A DNA stretch of 64,000 nt, taken from the NCBI RefSeq assembly GCF_963676475.1, contig NZ_OY781107.1:682001-746000 (forward strand), written 5' to 3'. Positions 16,712 to 24,948 of this stretch are shown here, piece by piece. A model generated the notes under the pieces. The model saw only the letters and a list, made by a program, of their open reading frames with translations. It was not told the origin of the DNA and did not search any database. Source of the DNA: an uncultured Celeribacter sp. (GTDB lineage Bacteria; Pseudomonadota; Alphaproteobacteria; Rhodobacterales; Rhodobacteraceae). Position 1 is the stretch's first letter. Each line of letters begins with the position of its first letter. Position numbers and translations under genes: made by a program.

Positions 16712-17982
16712 CACTCATCGCTATTCTCGCCGGCTTGCCGCTCCTGCTGTTGATCATCGGTCTGCCGATCTATCTCGTCCTGCTCACCACTGCGAGCGTC
16801 GCCATCCTCACCCAGATGAGCGTCCCCGCCACCATGGTGCCGCAGATCATGTTCGGCGGCCTCGACAAATTCGCCCTGCTCTCCGTTCCGTTCTTCATCT
16901 TCGCGGGTGAGATCATGTCGCGCGGCGGCGTGTCGCGGCGCATCGTCAATTGCATTCTGATGCTCTGCGGCGGGTTGAAATCCGCCCGCCCGATGACCGC
17001 CATCGGCGCCAGCGAATTTTTCGGCGCGGTCTCCGGCTCAAGCCCCGCCACCGTCGCCGCCATCGGCCGGTTGATGTACCCAAGCCTGCGCGAGGGCGGC
17101 TACAGCGAAAAGTTTTCGCTTGGCCTCATCACCTCCGCTGGCGGCATCGCAAGCGTCATGCCGCCCAGCATCCTGATGATCCTTTATGCGGCCTCCTCCG
17201 AGCAATCCGTCACCGCGCTCTTTGCCGCCGGGATTCTGCCCGCCCTGCTGCTCGGCCTCGTCATTGTCGGATACATCCTCTGGGTGTCGCGCAAAATGAA
17301 ACCCTCGGGCACCAACACGGCGCAGAAAGGCGAGGCCCTGTCGCTCTTTCTCTCGGCCCTGCCCGCACTCGGCACACCTGTCGTCATCCTCGGCGGCATC
17401 TACTCCGGCATCTTTTCCCCGACGGAATCGGCGGGCGTGGCGGGCGTCTACGGCGTTCTGGTCGCGCGGTTTTTCTACCGTGAAATCACTTGGCGCGAGA
17501 TTTGGAGCGTTGTGCTCAGCTCCGCCCATTTGACCGCGCAAATCCTGCTCGTCGTCGCCGCCTCCGGGGTGTTTTCCTGGGTCCTCACCACCAGCGGCGT
17601 GCCGCAGACCCTCGTCAATTTCGTCGAAGCCGCTTCGAGCGAGCCTTGGGTGGTCCTGCTGACCATCAACATCTTCCTGCTGATCGTCGGCTGTTTGATG
17701 GACCCGGTCTCCGCGATCGTTCTTTTGACGCCGATGCTGGTGCCTGTGGTCACCCATCTCGACGTAAACCTTGTCCACTTCGGCGTCATCATGGCCGTGA
17801 ACCTGAGCATCGGCATGTTCACACCGCCCTTCGGTCTGAACATCTTCACCTCCAATGCCCTGTTCGGCGCCCCGATTTCGCGCATCAGCGCGGGCCTCGT
17901 GCCCTTCATCATCCTGCAAACGCTGGCGCTCCTTCTGATCACCTATGTGCCCGCGATCTCCCTGCCGCAACTCTTGTTCTGA
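16708..17982 (+). CDS. dctM: TRAP transporter large permease
   Basis: A 424-residue polytopic membrane protein, the transport channel. Conserved stretches include FFGAVSGSSPATVAAIGRLM, MPPSILMILYAASSEQSVTA and SIGMFTPPFGLNIFTSNALF. The ATGA overlap with dctQ indicates translational coupling. The solute-binding gene follows, an order (Q-M-P) different from the other TRAP operons of this window (P-Q-M). Confidence 0.93.
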   Translation: MTLIAILAGLPLLLLIIGLPIYLVLLTTASVAILTQMSVPATMVPQIMFGGLDKFALLSVPFFIFAGEIMSRGGVSRRIVNCILMLCGGLKSARPMTAIGASEFFGAVSGSSPATVAAIGRLMYPSLREGGYSEKFSLGLITSAGGIASVMPPSILMILYAASSEQSVTALFAAGILPALLLGLVIVGYILWVSRKMKPSGTNTAQKGEALSLFLSALPALGTPVVILGGIYSGIFSPTESAGVAGVYGVLVARFFYREITWREIWSVVLSSAHLTAQILLVVAASGVFSWVLTTSGVPQTLVNFVEAASSEPWVVLLTINIFLLIVGCLMDPVSAIVLLTPMLVPVVTHLDVNLVHFGVIMAVNLSIGMFTPPFGLNIFTSNALFGAPISRISAGLVPFIILQTLALLLITYVPAISLPQLLF

Positions 17983-18017
17983 TCCCTCTCTCTAGACCCT
18001 TAAAATGGAGCTCTCTC

Positions 18018-19046
18018 ATGTCACTATTCCGACCCAACCGCCGCAACATGGTCAAAGCCGCGGGCACCTGCCTCTTGCTCGCGACCCTCGGTGCCTCCCC
18101 TGCCTTTGCGCAAGAGTTCACCATGAAGCTGGCCACCGCCACGGTGAATGATGTCCAGACCGAAGCCATCAAACGCTTTGCCGAACGCGTCGAGGAACGT
18201 TCCGAAGGCCGCATCAAAACCGAGCTTTACCCCGCAGCACAGCTTGGTTCGAACGCCCGTATGATCGAGGGCCTGCAATTCGGCACCGTCGAATTCTACA
18301 CCGGCCCCGCCGCCTATCTCGTTGGCGTCGACTCGCGCTTTCAGGTCACCGACCTGCCCGCGATTTTCGAAGATGCCCGCCACGCCCAACGGGTGTTCAG
18401 CGATCCGACATTCCGCGAAACCTTTCTGAACCTCGGCGCCGACAAAGGTCTCGTCGGTCTCGGCACCTATATCTACGGCAACACGGCGTTTGCGACCGCC
18501 TTTCCCGGCGATACGGTTGAGGCCTTCAACGGCAAAAAACTCCGCGTTCTCGCCTCGAAAGTCGAACGCAAAGGCGTCGAGCTCATGGGCGCCACAGCCG
18601 TGCCCATCGACTTCAGCGAGGTCGCAACAGCCTTGCAGCAAGGCACCGTGGACGGCATGAAAAGCTCCCCGCCCGCCTTCACCTCGCTCAAACTCTACGA
18701 CATCGTGAAACACATCACCGCCACCGAAGACGGCGTGATGGGCGAGGTCATGATGGTCAGCAAAATCTGGTGGGACACCCTGCCGGAAGACCTGCAAACC
18801 ATGCTGCGCGAAGAGGCAACGGCGCTTGAGCCGGAGCTTTACGACTATGTTCTGGAAGACCAGGCCAACGCTTACAAAACCTGGGAAGAGATGGGCGGCA
18901 CCGTTCACTATCTGCCGAAAGACGAACGTGACGCCCTTCTCAAAGAAATGCGCGTCGCCGTGCTCGAACTGCTGAACGAGGACCCCAAAACCGCTGAAAT
19001 GCTCGCGGTCCTTCTCGACGCGGCAGACCGCACAGCAACGCAATAA
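18018..19046 (+). CDS. dctP: TRAP transporter solute-binding protein
   Basis: A 342-residue periplasmic binding protein. A signal peptide begins with a basic head (MSLFRPNRRNMVKAAG) and is cleaved near AFA. Family segments include AAQLGSNARMIEGLQFGTVE and ALQQGTVDGMKSSPPAFTSL. I chose the ATG at 18018 because GGAG lies 7 bases upstream and the basic head is complete; ATG 18048 would also give a signal peptide. Third component of the nitrilase-linked importer. The ligand is not predictable from sequence. Confidence 0.92.
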   Translation: MSLFRPNRRNMVKAAGTCLLLATLGASPAFAQEFTMKLATATVNDVQTEAIKRFAERVEERSEGRIKTELYPAAQLGSNARMIEGLQFGTVEFYTGPAAYLVGVDSRFQVTDLPAIFEDARHAQRVFSDPTFRETFLNLGADKGLVGLGTYIYGNTAFATAFPGDTVEAFNGKKLRVLASKVERKGVELMGATAVPIDFSEVATALQQGTVDGMKSSPPAFTSLKLYDIVKHITATEDGVMGEVMMVSKIWWDTLPEDLQTMLREEATALEPELYDYVLEDQANAYKTWEEMGGTVHYLPKDERDALLKEMRVAVLELLNEDPKTAEMLAVLLDAADRTATQ

Positions 19047-19117
19047 GACAACACCGTCAAAAGATCAGGCTGCCCTGTCCCCTGTCAGGGCAGCCCCTGT
19101 TTGAGAGAGGCTTTTCC

Positions 19118-19747
19118 ATGCAATTCGATATGACAACCCTCGCGGCGCGCAAACGCTACAAACTTTTGTCGTCGCTTGTGGTGCCGCGCCCGATTGCATG
19201 GGTCTCCACCCTCTCGCGCGAGGGCATCGTCAACCTAGCCCCCTATAGTTTCTTCAACGTGATGGGCCACGACCCGGCGATTGTGGCGCTCGGGATTTTG
19301 GAACATCCGGAAAAGCCGCTCAAAGACACCGCGCGCAACATCACCGAAACCGGACGCTTTACGGTCAATCTGGTGACCGAGGCGCTGGCGGCACAGATGA
19401 ACCAGACCGCCACAGACCTGCCCTATGCCGAAAGCGAAGCCGACATGGCCGCCATCGCCATGTCCCCGGCCATCGCCAACGGGGTGCCCGGCATCGCGCA
19501 CTCTCCTGTCCGGCTGGAATGTCAGTTGATGCAAACCATATCGACGCGCACCTCGCAGAAAATCGTTCTGGGGGAGATTGTGGCGCTTCACGTCGAGGAC
19601 GCGCTGATGCTCGATTCAGAGACGGCCAGAATTGATCTGGAGGCCCATCGTCCGATTGCCCGCATGGGCGGCGCAGGTCTCTATTGCAGAACGGCGGATC
19701 GTTTCAGCCTTGCGCGCCCGGACAGCAAAACCCAGCCGCTCGACTGA
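19118..19747 (+). CDS. flavin reductase-like / flavoprotein of DIM6-NTAB family
   Basis: A 209-residue split-barrel FMN protein. The signature region RPIAWVSTLSREGIVNLAPY and FFNVMGHDPAIVALGIL binds the flavin, and TARNITETGRFTVNLVTEAL is typical of the family. Members reduce free FMN for partner monooxygenases or act on their own. No monooxygenase lies in the same operon, so its partner is unknown; it is the last gene after nitrilase and TRAP genes. GAGAGAGG precedes the ATG. Confidence 0.85.
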   Translation: MQFDMTTLAARKRYKLLSSLVVPRPIAWVSTLSREGIVNLAPYSFFNVMGHDPAIVALGILEHPEKPLKDTARNITETGRFTVNLVTEALAAQMNQTATDLPYAESEADMAAIAMSPAIANGVPGIAHSPVRLECQLMQTISTRTSQKIVLGEIVALHVEDALMLDSETARIDLEAHRPIARMGGAGLYCRTADRFSLARPDSKTQPLD

Positions 19748-19780
19748 CCTGACGGGAAATTTTCCCTGCCCCTTCTCCGT

Positions 19781-19806
19781 GCCCCTTCGACGCCCCGACA
19801 AGGGGC
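19781..19806. terminator. possible terminator hairpins between convergent genes
   Basis: GCCCCTT (19781-19787) and AAGGGGC (19800-19806) pair across a 12-base loop between two convergent genes. A second short dyad, GGGAAA-T-TTTCCC, lies about 30 bases upstream. No long T-run follows, so the function is uncertain. Confidence 0.35.
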
Positions 19807-19843
19807 TGCTGACGTTCGGATGTCCTTTCGGGTCGGTCCGCAT

Positions 19844-20452
19844 CTAGTCGGGCTTATGGCCCAGGCTCGCGACAGCCCGCAGGAGATCGTAGGGATTTGC
19901 GTCGGGCCGTATTTCTTCTGCAGCGACGGTCGCATCCAGCAAACGTCGCAACGCGGGCTCAAACCGGCTGTCGAAATAGGCAGGCAGAGCTTCGAACGCC
20001 GGGTCTCCAGAATGCAGGGCGGCAGCCAGTCCGCGCTTGGCAACGATGAAATCGACATAGCGTTGCATCCAGCGGTCAAGCGCCTCCCCCGGAGGATAGG
20101 TCCTTGCCAGATCTGCCGCAGCCTCCGCGCAGGCGTCCACCTCGCTGCGAAACACCGCCGCGATCAGATCGGAGCGCTGCGGAAAGTTTCGGTAGATGGT
20201 TCCAACGCCAGCCCTATCAGCGATCTCGCGCATGGGCGTCTCGACCCCCGACGTGGCAAAGATGTCCCGCGCTGTCCGAACGAGTGTCTCGATGTTGCGC
20301 TTCGCATCTGCGCGCAGATTTCGGTGCGCGGGAACCGGTGCGACTTGCCCTGATCGGCGACGATGGCCCGACCGGCACGTTCTCCGATGAAAATGGACCT
20401 GTGCCCTGGTGAAGACCGGCGGAGCTGTTTGGCACGTCTTCGGCCTCAACAT
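19844..20452 (-). CDS. TetR-family transcriptional regulator, possibly truncated at both ends
   Basis: A 202-residue frame. The region NIETLVRTARDIFATSGVET, then REIADRAGVGTIYRNFPQRS is a clear TetR helix-turn-helix, followed by a ligand-binding helical domain. The N-terminal 45 residues before RNLRADAKRN are arginine-rich and unlike the family, and no better in-frame start exists. The C-terminus stops at ASLGHKPD, about 20-25 residues before the usual end. A frameshift at one or both ends is therefore possible. It is divergent from the aldo/keto reductase, and a 26-bp dyad lies in the gap. Confidence 0.75.
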   Translation of the reverse strand: MLRPKTCQTAPPVFTRAQVHFHRRTCRSGHRRRSGQVAPVPAHRNLRADAKRNIETLVRTARDIFATSGVETPMREIADRAGVGTIYRNFPQRSDLIAAVFRSEVDACAEAAADLARTYPPGEALDRWMQRYVDFIVAKRGLAAALHSGDPAFEALPAYFDSRFEPALRRLLDATVAAEEIRPDANPYDLLRAVASLGHKPD

Positions 20453-20537
20453 CCCGGAGCTTTGGTCGTGCAGTGCGACGGTATAGCCCCTGCCCTTCGG
20501 TCGTCAGCGCCGGCGACCGCGTGGTGCGTCTTGTGGT

Positions 20538-20563
20538 TCCAAAATTGAATTAACAAATTTGGA
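20538..20563. promoter_or_regulatory. TCCAAAATT dyad, TetR operator candidate
   Basis: TCCAAAATT (20538-20546) is mirrored by AAATTTGGA (20555-20563), matching at 8 of 9 positions around an 8-base AT-rich centre. It lies in the AT-rich part of the gap between the divergent TetR and aldo/keto reductase genes, where a promoter is expected. Confidence 0.5.
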
Positions 20564-20617
20564 CTTCCCTTATGTCCGTGCGTCGAACAGTTTCTGCAAA
20601 GAAAAAGGAGTTATTCC

Positions 20618-21634
20618 ATGACATTCCAACCGACTTTGCCGACCCGCTTGCTCGGAGAAAACCTGTCCGTTTCCGCCCTCGGCTATGGGGCCATGGGGCT
20701 GAGCGAGTTTTACGGCGAGACCGATCCCGGGATTATTGACACCATGCTGATGACAGTGCTCAGCGAGGGGATAACCCTGATTGACACCGCAGATGTCTAC
20801 GGGCGCGGGCACAATGAGGAGATCATCGGCAAGGCCCTAAAAGCTGCGCCGGCAGAAGAGCGGGCGGCCATGCGGATCGCTACGAAATGCGGCATCGACC
20901 GGCCGAAGGACGCCGCTTATGCGCGACGGATCAACAACGATCCGGCCTATATCCGCGCCTGCTGCGATGCCTCGCTGTCCCGTCTGGGTGTCGAATGCAT
21001 CGACCTGTTTTACATTCACCGGGTGGACCCGGATGCCGATATTGCCGCGACCATGGAGGTGCTGGGCGACCTTGAGAAGGCGGGCAAGATCGCCGGTGCG
21101 GGCCTGTGCGAAGTGTCTGCGGCAACATTGCGGCGCGCACATGAGGTGTTTCCGGTCACAGCGATCCAGAGCGAATATTCGCTTTGGACGCGCGATGTCG
21201 AAGAGGATATCCTGCCACTCACGCAGGAACTGGGCGTCGGATTCGTTGCCTACTCGCCGCTTGGAAGAGGATTTCTAACCGGGCGCTACAAGTCCACGGA
21301 CAACCTGTCCGCCGGGGATTTTCGCCTTTCGAACGCGCGCTTTACCGGCGACAATCTGGATCGCAACACCGCGCTTCTGGCCAAGGTGGAAGCCTTCGCA
21401 GCACGCCACAATGCCAGCGCCGGTCAGGTTGCCCTGGCTTGGCTTTTGGCCCAGGCGGAAAATATCGTACCGATCCCCGGCACCCGTTCGCCGGAACGGC
21501 TGCGCGAAAACATCGCGTCGCTGTCCCTGGACCTGTCCCACGAGGAGCTGACGACCCTGTCCGACATCTGGAAGCCTGGTGCTACCGCCGGAGAACGCTA
21601 CAGTGCGGAGGGCATGAAAGGGATCAACGCCTGA
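20618..21634 (+). CDS. aldo/keto reductase
   Basis: A 338-residue NADPH-dependent oxidoreductase with a TIM-barrel fold. The catalytic tetrad is visible as D56 and Y61 (LIDTADVYGRGHNEE), K90 (IATKCGIDR) and H134 (FYIHRVDPD). The C-terminal PIPGTRSPERLRENIASLSL binds the cofactor phosphate. The start MTFQPTLPTRLL follows AAGGAG. This subgroup reduces aldehydes such as methylglyoxal and quinone-like compounds. It is divergent from a TetR regulator, a common pairing for detoxification, and convergent with the LysR gene 6 bases away. Confidence 0.92.
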   Translation: MTFQPTLPTRLLGENLSVSALGYGAMGLSEFYGETDPGIIDTMLMTVLSEGITLIDTADVYGRGHNEEIIGKALKAAPAEERAAMRIATKCGIDRPKDAAYARRINNDPAYIRACCDASLSRLGVECIDLFYIHRVDPDADIAATMEVLGDLEKAGKIAGAGLCEVSAATLRRAHEVFPVTAIQSEYSLWTRDVEEDILPLTQELGVGFVAYSPLGRGFLTGRYKSTDNLSAGDFRLSNARFTGDNLDRNTALLAKVEAFAARHNASAGQVALAWLLAQAENIVPIPGTRSPERLRENIASLSLDLSHEELTTLSDIWKPGATAGERYSAEGMKGINA

Positions 21635-21640
21635 TCCCGC

Positions 21641-22558
21641 TCAGCCCGGGGTATGCCGTTTGAATTCCTCGATCATACGCCGAACCTCGGGCCGCGCGCC
21701 CTGATCACGCCAGATCACATAGATCGGGATCTGCAACTGATCGGAAATCTCGGCGGCCAGTGAACGATAGACCACATTGGGATGGCGGACCGAGGTCCGG
21801 AGCGTTGGCAAAAACGTCGCCCCCTCCCCCGCTCCGATCCGTGAAAGCAGTTGAACGTGATCATCCGGCTCGCGCAAACGTGGTGGGCGATATTGGTGAT
21901 GCGCAAAGACCTGCTCGAAGATGTCGGCATAATGAGGGTTTTCATTTTTCGAGAACCAAAACAGGGGAAGATCGTCAAAATCCTTGAAAGTCACGTGATC
22001 TTTCTGCGCGGCCGGATGATGCGCGGGCAAGGACACGCGGATCGTTTCAGTAAAGATCTGCAACCGATCTATGCTGTTGGGCGTATCGCGATAGGCACCG
22101 ATGATCGCTGCATCCAACTCCCCCGATTCGACCAGCGACGCCAGATTGCGCGAGGCACCATATTCACGCTGAATCACCACTGAGTCGCCTATTTTATCCA
22201 ACATATCTTTCATGATCGGCAACGCGGTAAAGTCGAACATAAAGCTCAGTCCAATCTTGATCTGACGACTCAGTCGGTCCTCGGCATCGCTCATTCCCGC
22301 GATCGAACTTTCCAACATATTGATGATGCGTCGCGCGTCTTCGACAAAGACCTCACCCGCAGCTGTCAGGCTCACGTGATGGGTTGAGCGGTCGAGCAAA
22401 CGCACACCCAGAACATTCTCAAGCTCCTTGATCTGCCGTGACAGGGGCGGCTGCGACATGCCTAGGTGCGTCGCCGCTCTGCGAAAGCTCATTTCTTGAG
22501 CCACAGCGACGAAGCATCGAAGCTGCTGGATGGTGGGAAGGCGGTGAGACGTCACCAT
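21641..22558 (-). CDS. LysR-family transcriptional regulator
   Basis: A 305-residue regulator with an N-terminal winged helix (LPTIQQLRCFVAVAQEMSFR, then MSQPPLSRQIKELENVLGVR) and a C-terminal effector-binding domain (about 95-300). LysR proteins usually control the divergent gene, which here is the AfsA-like operon starting at 22747 across a 188-base AT-rich gap. It is therefore the best candidate regulator of that operon, and its effector could be a pathway product. No unusual residues are seen. Confidence 0.93.
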   Translation of the reverse strand: MVTSHRLPTIQQLRCFVAVAQEMSFRRAATHLGMSQPPLSRQIKELENVLGVRLLDRSTHHVSLTAAGEVFVEDARRIINMLESSIAGMSDAEDRLSRQIKIGLSFMFDFTALPIMKDMLDKIGDSVVIQREYGASRNLASLVESGELDAAIIGAYRDTPNSIDRLQIFTETIRVSLPAHHPAAQKDHVTFKDFDDLPLFWFSKNENPHYADIFEQVFAHHQYRPPRLREPDDHVQLLSRIGAGEGATFLPTLRTSVRHPNVVYRSLAAEISDQLQIPIYVIWRDQGARPEVRRMIEEFKRHTPG

Positions 22559-22746
22559 AAGATAAGAATTCCTATTTTAAAACAAAAAGATACGACAAAC
22601 CATCAAGTGTGCTTCGAGCCCATCCACGATCCAATAAGAGTAATATCAAGAATAGTATTCCAAAATTCTGCGCCGCAGAAAAGAGTAGAAGTGCGAAACC
22701 TCAAAACAACCTGAGGTAATATCACTCTATATAAGGAACGCTATCA
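22559..22746. promoter_or_regulatory. AT-rich divergent promoter region of the AfsA-like operon
   Basis: This gap is markedly more AT-rich than its neighbours. It includes CCTCA at 22699-22703 mirrored by TGAGG at 22712-22716 and several TATT/AATA stretches. AAGGAA at 22734-22739 is the ribosome site of the first operon gene. LysR binding sites are expected here, but I cannot point to one unique T-N11-A site. Confidence 0.45.
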
Positions 22747-23352
22747 ATGGCTTCGAAGTATCTTCTGATCTCGCGCTATTCTTTCAAAACTGGCGCAGCG
22801 ATTCCCTCGCACTTCATCGACGATGCAACCACCCGAAATTTCTGGTCGGACGCGCAGAACGAACTGATGCAGCTGCGTGCCTTTGAAGACCTGTCGGAGC
22901 TGCCCGACACTCTTGCAAAATGCGAATCTGAACTCAGCCAGGCCACCCCGGGACTGATCGGTGACGTCCGCCGCGAACTGGTCGACCTTGTCGAGCAGGT
23001 CAAGAGCGCCGAAGACGCACTGCCGCAGACGCCCTATGTGCAACTGCGACACGTCGAGGTGGTGCCCGAGCGGATGGCCGAATATCGCAAATGGCGCGAG
23101 GAAACCATCTTTGATGTGGTGCGCAGCCATGACGAGGTCGAGAGCTTTTCGGCCTATCATTCCCTGATCAGCGGCGTGCCCGGCGTGAGGTTCGTGTCTG
23201 GTTTCAGCTGCCTCCCCGAGGCCTACGCCGCCGTGTTCAACAGCGAACGCTACAAGACCATCGTTCAGCAAGCCGGCGACGGCTATATCACCGGCGGCAC
23301 CGACGGGCTTTACACCCGGATCTACAACGGTTTGTCCAGCCTTGCCGCCTGA
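22747..23352 (+). CDS. unknown protein with two ABM/NIPSNAP-like halves, first gene of AfsA-like operon
   Basis: A 201-residue cytoplasmic protein that I cannot assign. The start MASKYLLISRYSFKTGA and the second half (LRHVEVVPERMAEYRKWREE, then VPGVRFVSGFSCLPEAYAAV) have the alternating beta-alpha pattern of dimeric alpha-beta barrel proteins (EthD, NIPSNAP, antibiotic monooxygenase-like), perhaps two units joined by an acidic helix (residues 70-95). No signal peptide or membrane segment is present. As the first gene of the operon, 38 bases before the AfsA-like gene, it may handle a small polyketide-like or lactone intermediate. This is inferred from the fold pattern only. Confidence 0.7.
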   Translation: MASKYLLISRYSFKTGAAIPSHFIDDATTRNFWSDAQNELMQLRAFEDLSELPDTLAKCESELSQATPGLIGDVRRELVDLVEQVKSAEDALPQTPYVQLRHVEVVPERMAEYRKWREETIFDVVRSHDEVESFSAYHSLISGVPGVRFVSGFSCLPEAYAAVFNSERYKTIVQQAGDGYITGGTDGLYTRIYNGLSSLAA

Positions 23353-23390
23353 CCTCTCATTCCCCTCCCCCGAAGTAAGCGAGAAGTATC

Positions 23391-24116
23391 ATGGAAAATC
23401 ATGAAATTGTTATTGTCGGTGACCAATTCCACCAATTCGCTAACGGAAAGAACGCCATTACCCAGTCGCAGTTTCACGCATTGTCGAGCCTGCCGGACTG
23501 CTGTTTTCGCAGCAAAATGCGACTGACCCTCGGCCAGGGCGTGCGCCATGACGAGGTATCGAAGATTATTGAAACCAACGGGTTGGCTCAAAAGGTCGAT
23601 TTCACCGATCTGCACCGCATCGGCCTACGCGCGCCCGGCACCCATTCGCACAAGCGTCAGATTCATAACACCGTCATCGCCAAGCCGGAACGCATCGGGG
23701 AGGATCTGTATTCCTGCGCATTGCTCATTGACGAACGCTGCGAGCTTATGGGCGACCACCAGACCGGGCAGCACATTCAGGGCATGATCCGGATCGAGGC
23801 CTTCCGCCAATCTTTCCTTGCGGTGAGTGAGGAGTTCTATCCGCTGGAGGGCACCAACAAGACCTACTTCGTCATCAACTCGATGGAGACATCCTTTTCC
23901 AACTTCGTCTTTCCGCTGCCGGCAGAGGTGCGGATCAACGTCATCGAATGCGAAGCAAAACCATATCGCGTGCGGCTGCGGATGGAGATGACGGTGGTGC
24001 AATACGGCGTCCCTTGTGCCGATTGCAAAGCACTGTTCACGGTCTACCCAGAGAGCGTTATCGCCGAGAAGGAAAAACAGCTCGCCGACGAAGTCCTGTC
24101 GAAGGTAACGCAATGA
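23391..24116 (+). CDS. AfsA-like hotdog-fold protein (butyrolactone/butenolide synthase family)
   Basis: A 241-residue protein whose core matches the A-factor biosynthesis hotdog family. The conserved pattern is visible as HKRQIHNTVIAKPERIGEDL (87-106) followed by DHQTGQHIQGMIRIEAFRQ (122-140), with the Glu-Ala-x-Arg-Gln motif of the family, then NSMETSFSNFVFPLPAEV. AfsA joins a beta-ketoacyl thioester to dihydroxyacetone phosphate, giving a butenolide phosphate. Streptomyces AfsA has two hotdog repeats of about 300 residues; this one is shorter and its first half is weakly conserved. The neighbouring HAD phosphatase, SDR and exporter fit a lactone-making route. An alternative role is a dehydratase or thioesterase acting on another acyl substrate. 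Confidence 0.8.
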   Translation: MENHEIVIVGDQFHQFANGKNAITQSQFHALSSLPDCCFRSKMRLTLGQGVRHDEVSKIIETNGLAQKVDFTDLHRIGLRAPGTHSHKRQIHNTVIAKPERIGEDLYSCALLIDERCELMGDHQTGQHIQGMIRIEAFRQSFLAVSEEFYPLEGTNKTYFVINSMETSFSNFVFPLPAEVRINVIECEAKPYRVRLRMEMTVVQYGVPCADCKALFTVYPESVIAEKEKQLADEVLSKVTQ

Positions 24117-24673
24117 GCCTGTGCACCCCAATCGAATTGGAGCTGACACCGACAACACAGGGTCCGCTCTACCCGCCAAGCGAGATCTGCGATGGCGAAG
24201 GAAACTTCGTTGTGGTCGGGCGGATCTGTGACGGGCAAGGGGGGCCGGACTGGGGTGGGGCGATCGTATCGCCCCATACCATCCCGCCCGCATTCGGCGA
24301 GGCTGGACGTTATGACATCCTGCGCCGCTTCGATCCCACAGCCCTGCCCGCCGATCTGGAGGATGAGGTTCTGTGGACCCTGCCATTGCCTCTGCCATGC
24401 AACAATTACCCAATGCTTTTTGCGCCGGAACAAGCCCCCGAGGCACATCGCACGAAACGCATAAGCCCTCCGTTACATGCGGCCTATGTACCCGATCCCT
24501 TTCCCGATCCAGCGCGCCCCGGGGCGAACCGCATCAGCAACGTGATCCTGCTCTATATGAGCACACGCATGAGCTATGGCGGTGCGATCGGATTGCACGG
24601 ATTGGGCGCGGATATCCATGCCCAGCTCAAACTGACAGAACCGGCTTTCTCCGATCTGGTGACCGTCGCCTGA
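24113..24673 (+). CDS. unknown 186-residue protein in AfsA-like operon
   Basis: I do not recognise this family. The ATG overlaps the AfsA-like stop codon (ATGA), so the two are translationally coupled and probably work together. The N-terminal part (MSLCTPIELELTPTTQGPLY) and central PPAFGEAGRYDILRRFDP are polar and proline-rich, while the end (RISNVILLYMSTRMSYGGAI, then GLGADIHAQL) is more hydrophobic. No signal peptide, membrane helix or metal motif is evident. Codon usage looks like the neighbours, so it is probably a real gene and not a shadow frame. Confidence 0.7.
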   Translation: MSLCTPIELELTPTTQGPLYPPSEICDGEGNFVVVGRICDGQGGPDWGGAIVSPHTIPPAFGEAGRYDILRRFDPTALPADLEDEVLWTLPLPLPCNNYPMLFAPEQAPEAHRTKRISPPLHAAYVPDPFPDPARPGANRISNVILLYMSTRMSYGGAIGLHGLGADIHAQLKLTEPAFSDLVTVA

Positions 24674-24714
24674 CCGCATTTTTCCCTCTTCCTTCGAACC
24701 CGAAAGGAACCCCG

Positions 24715-24948
24715 ATGCCCTTTGTCACCATCACCACCTGGAAATCCGACGACGATACCGCCGCAGAACGGTTGATGAGCGCGGTCACCCGCGCGGTCCA
24801 CGATGCCACCGGCGCACCTCTCGACAAGATCGCCGTTGTCATCTCCGAAATTCCCAAGAGCCGCTGGTCCGAAGCCGACGTGCTCGCCACAGATCCCGCA
24901 TTTCCGACGCTCAGCAGGCGTATGAGCTACGAGAAGGACCCGGCATGA
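24715..24948 (+). CDS. 4-oxalocrotonate tautomerase-like protein
   Basis: A 77-residue protein beginning MPFVTITTWKS, so after methionine removal it exposes the catalytic N-terminal proline of tautomerases. The rest (ERLMSAVTRAVHDATGAPLD, then VVISEIPKSRW) follows the small beta-alpha-beta fold of 4-OT. Such enzymes isomerise enols and can also dehalogenate or hydrate. The arginine near residue 39 in typical 4-OT is not obvious. The ribosome site is AAAGGAAC. It overlaps the HAD gene by 4 bases and may tautomerise an enol or butenolide intermediate. Confidence 0.8.
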   Translation: MPFVTITTWKSDDDTAAERLMSAVTRAVHDATGAPLDKIAVVISEIPKSRWSEADVLATDPAFPTLSRRMSYEKDPA

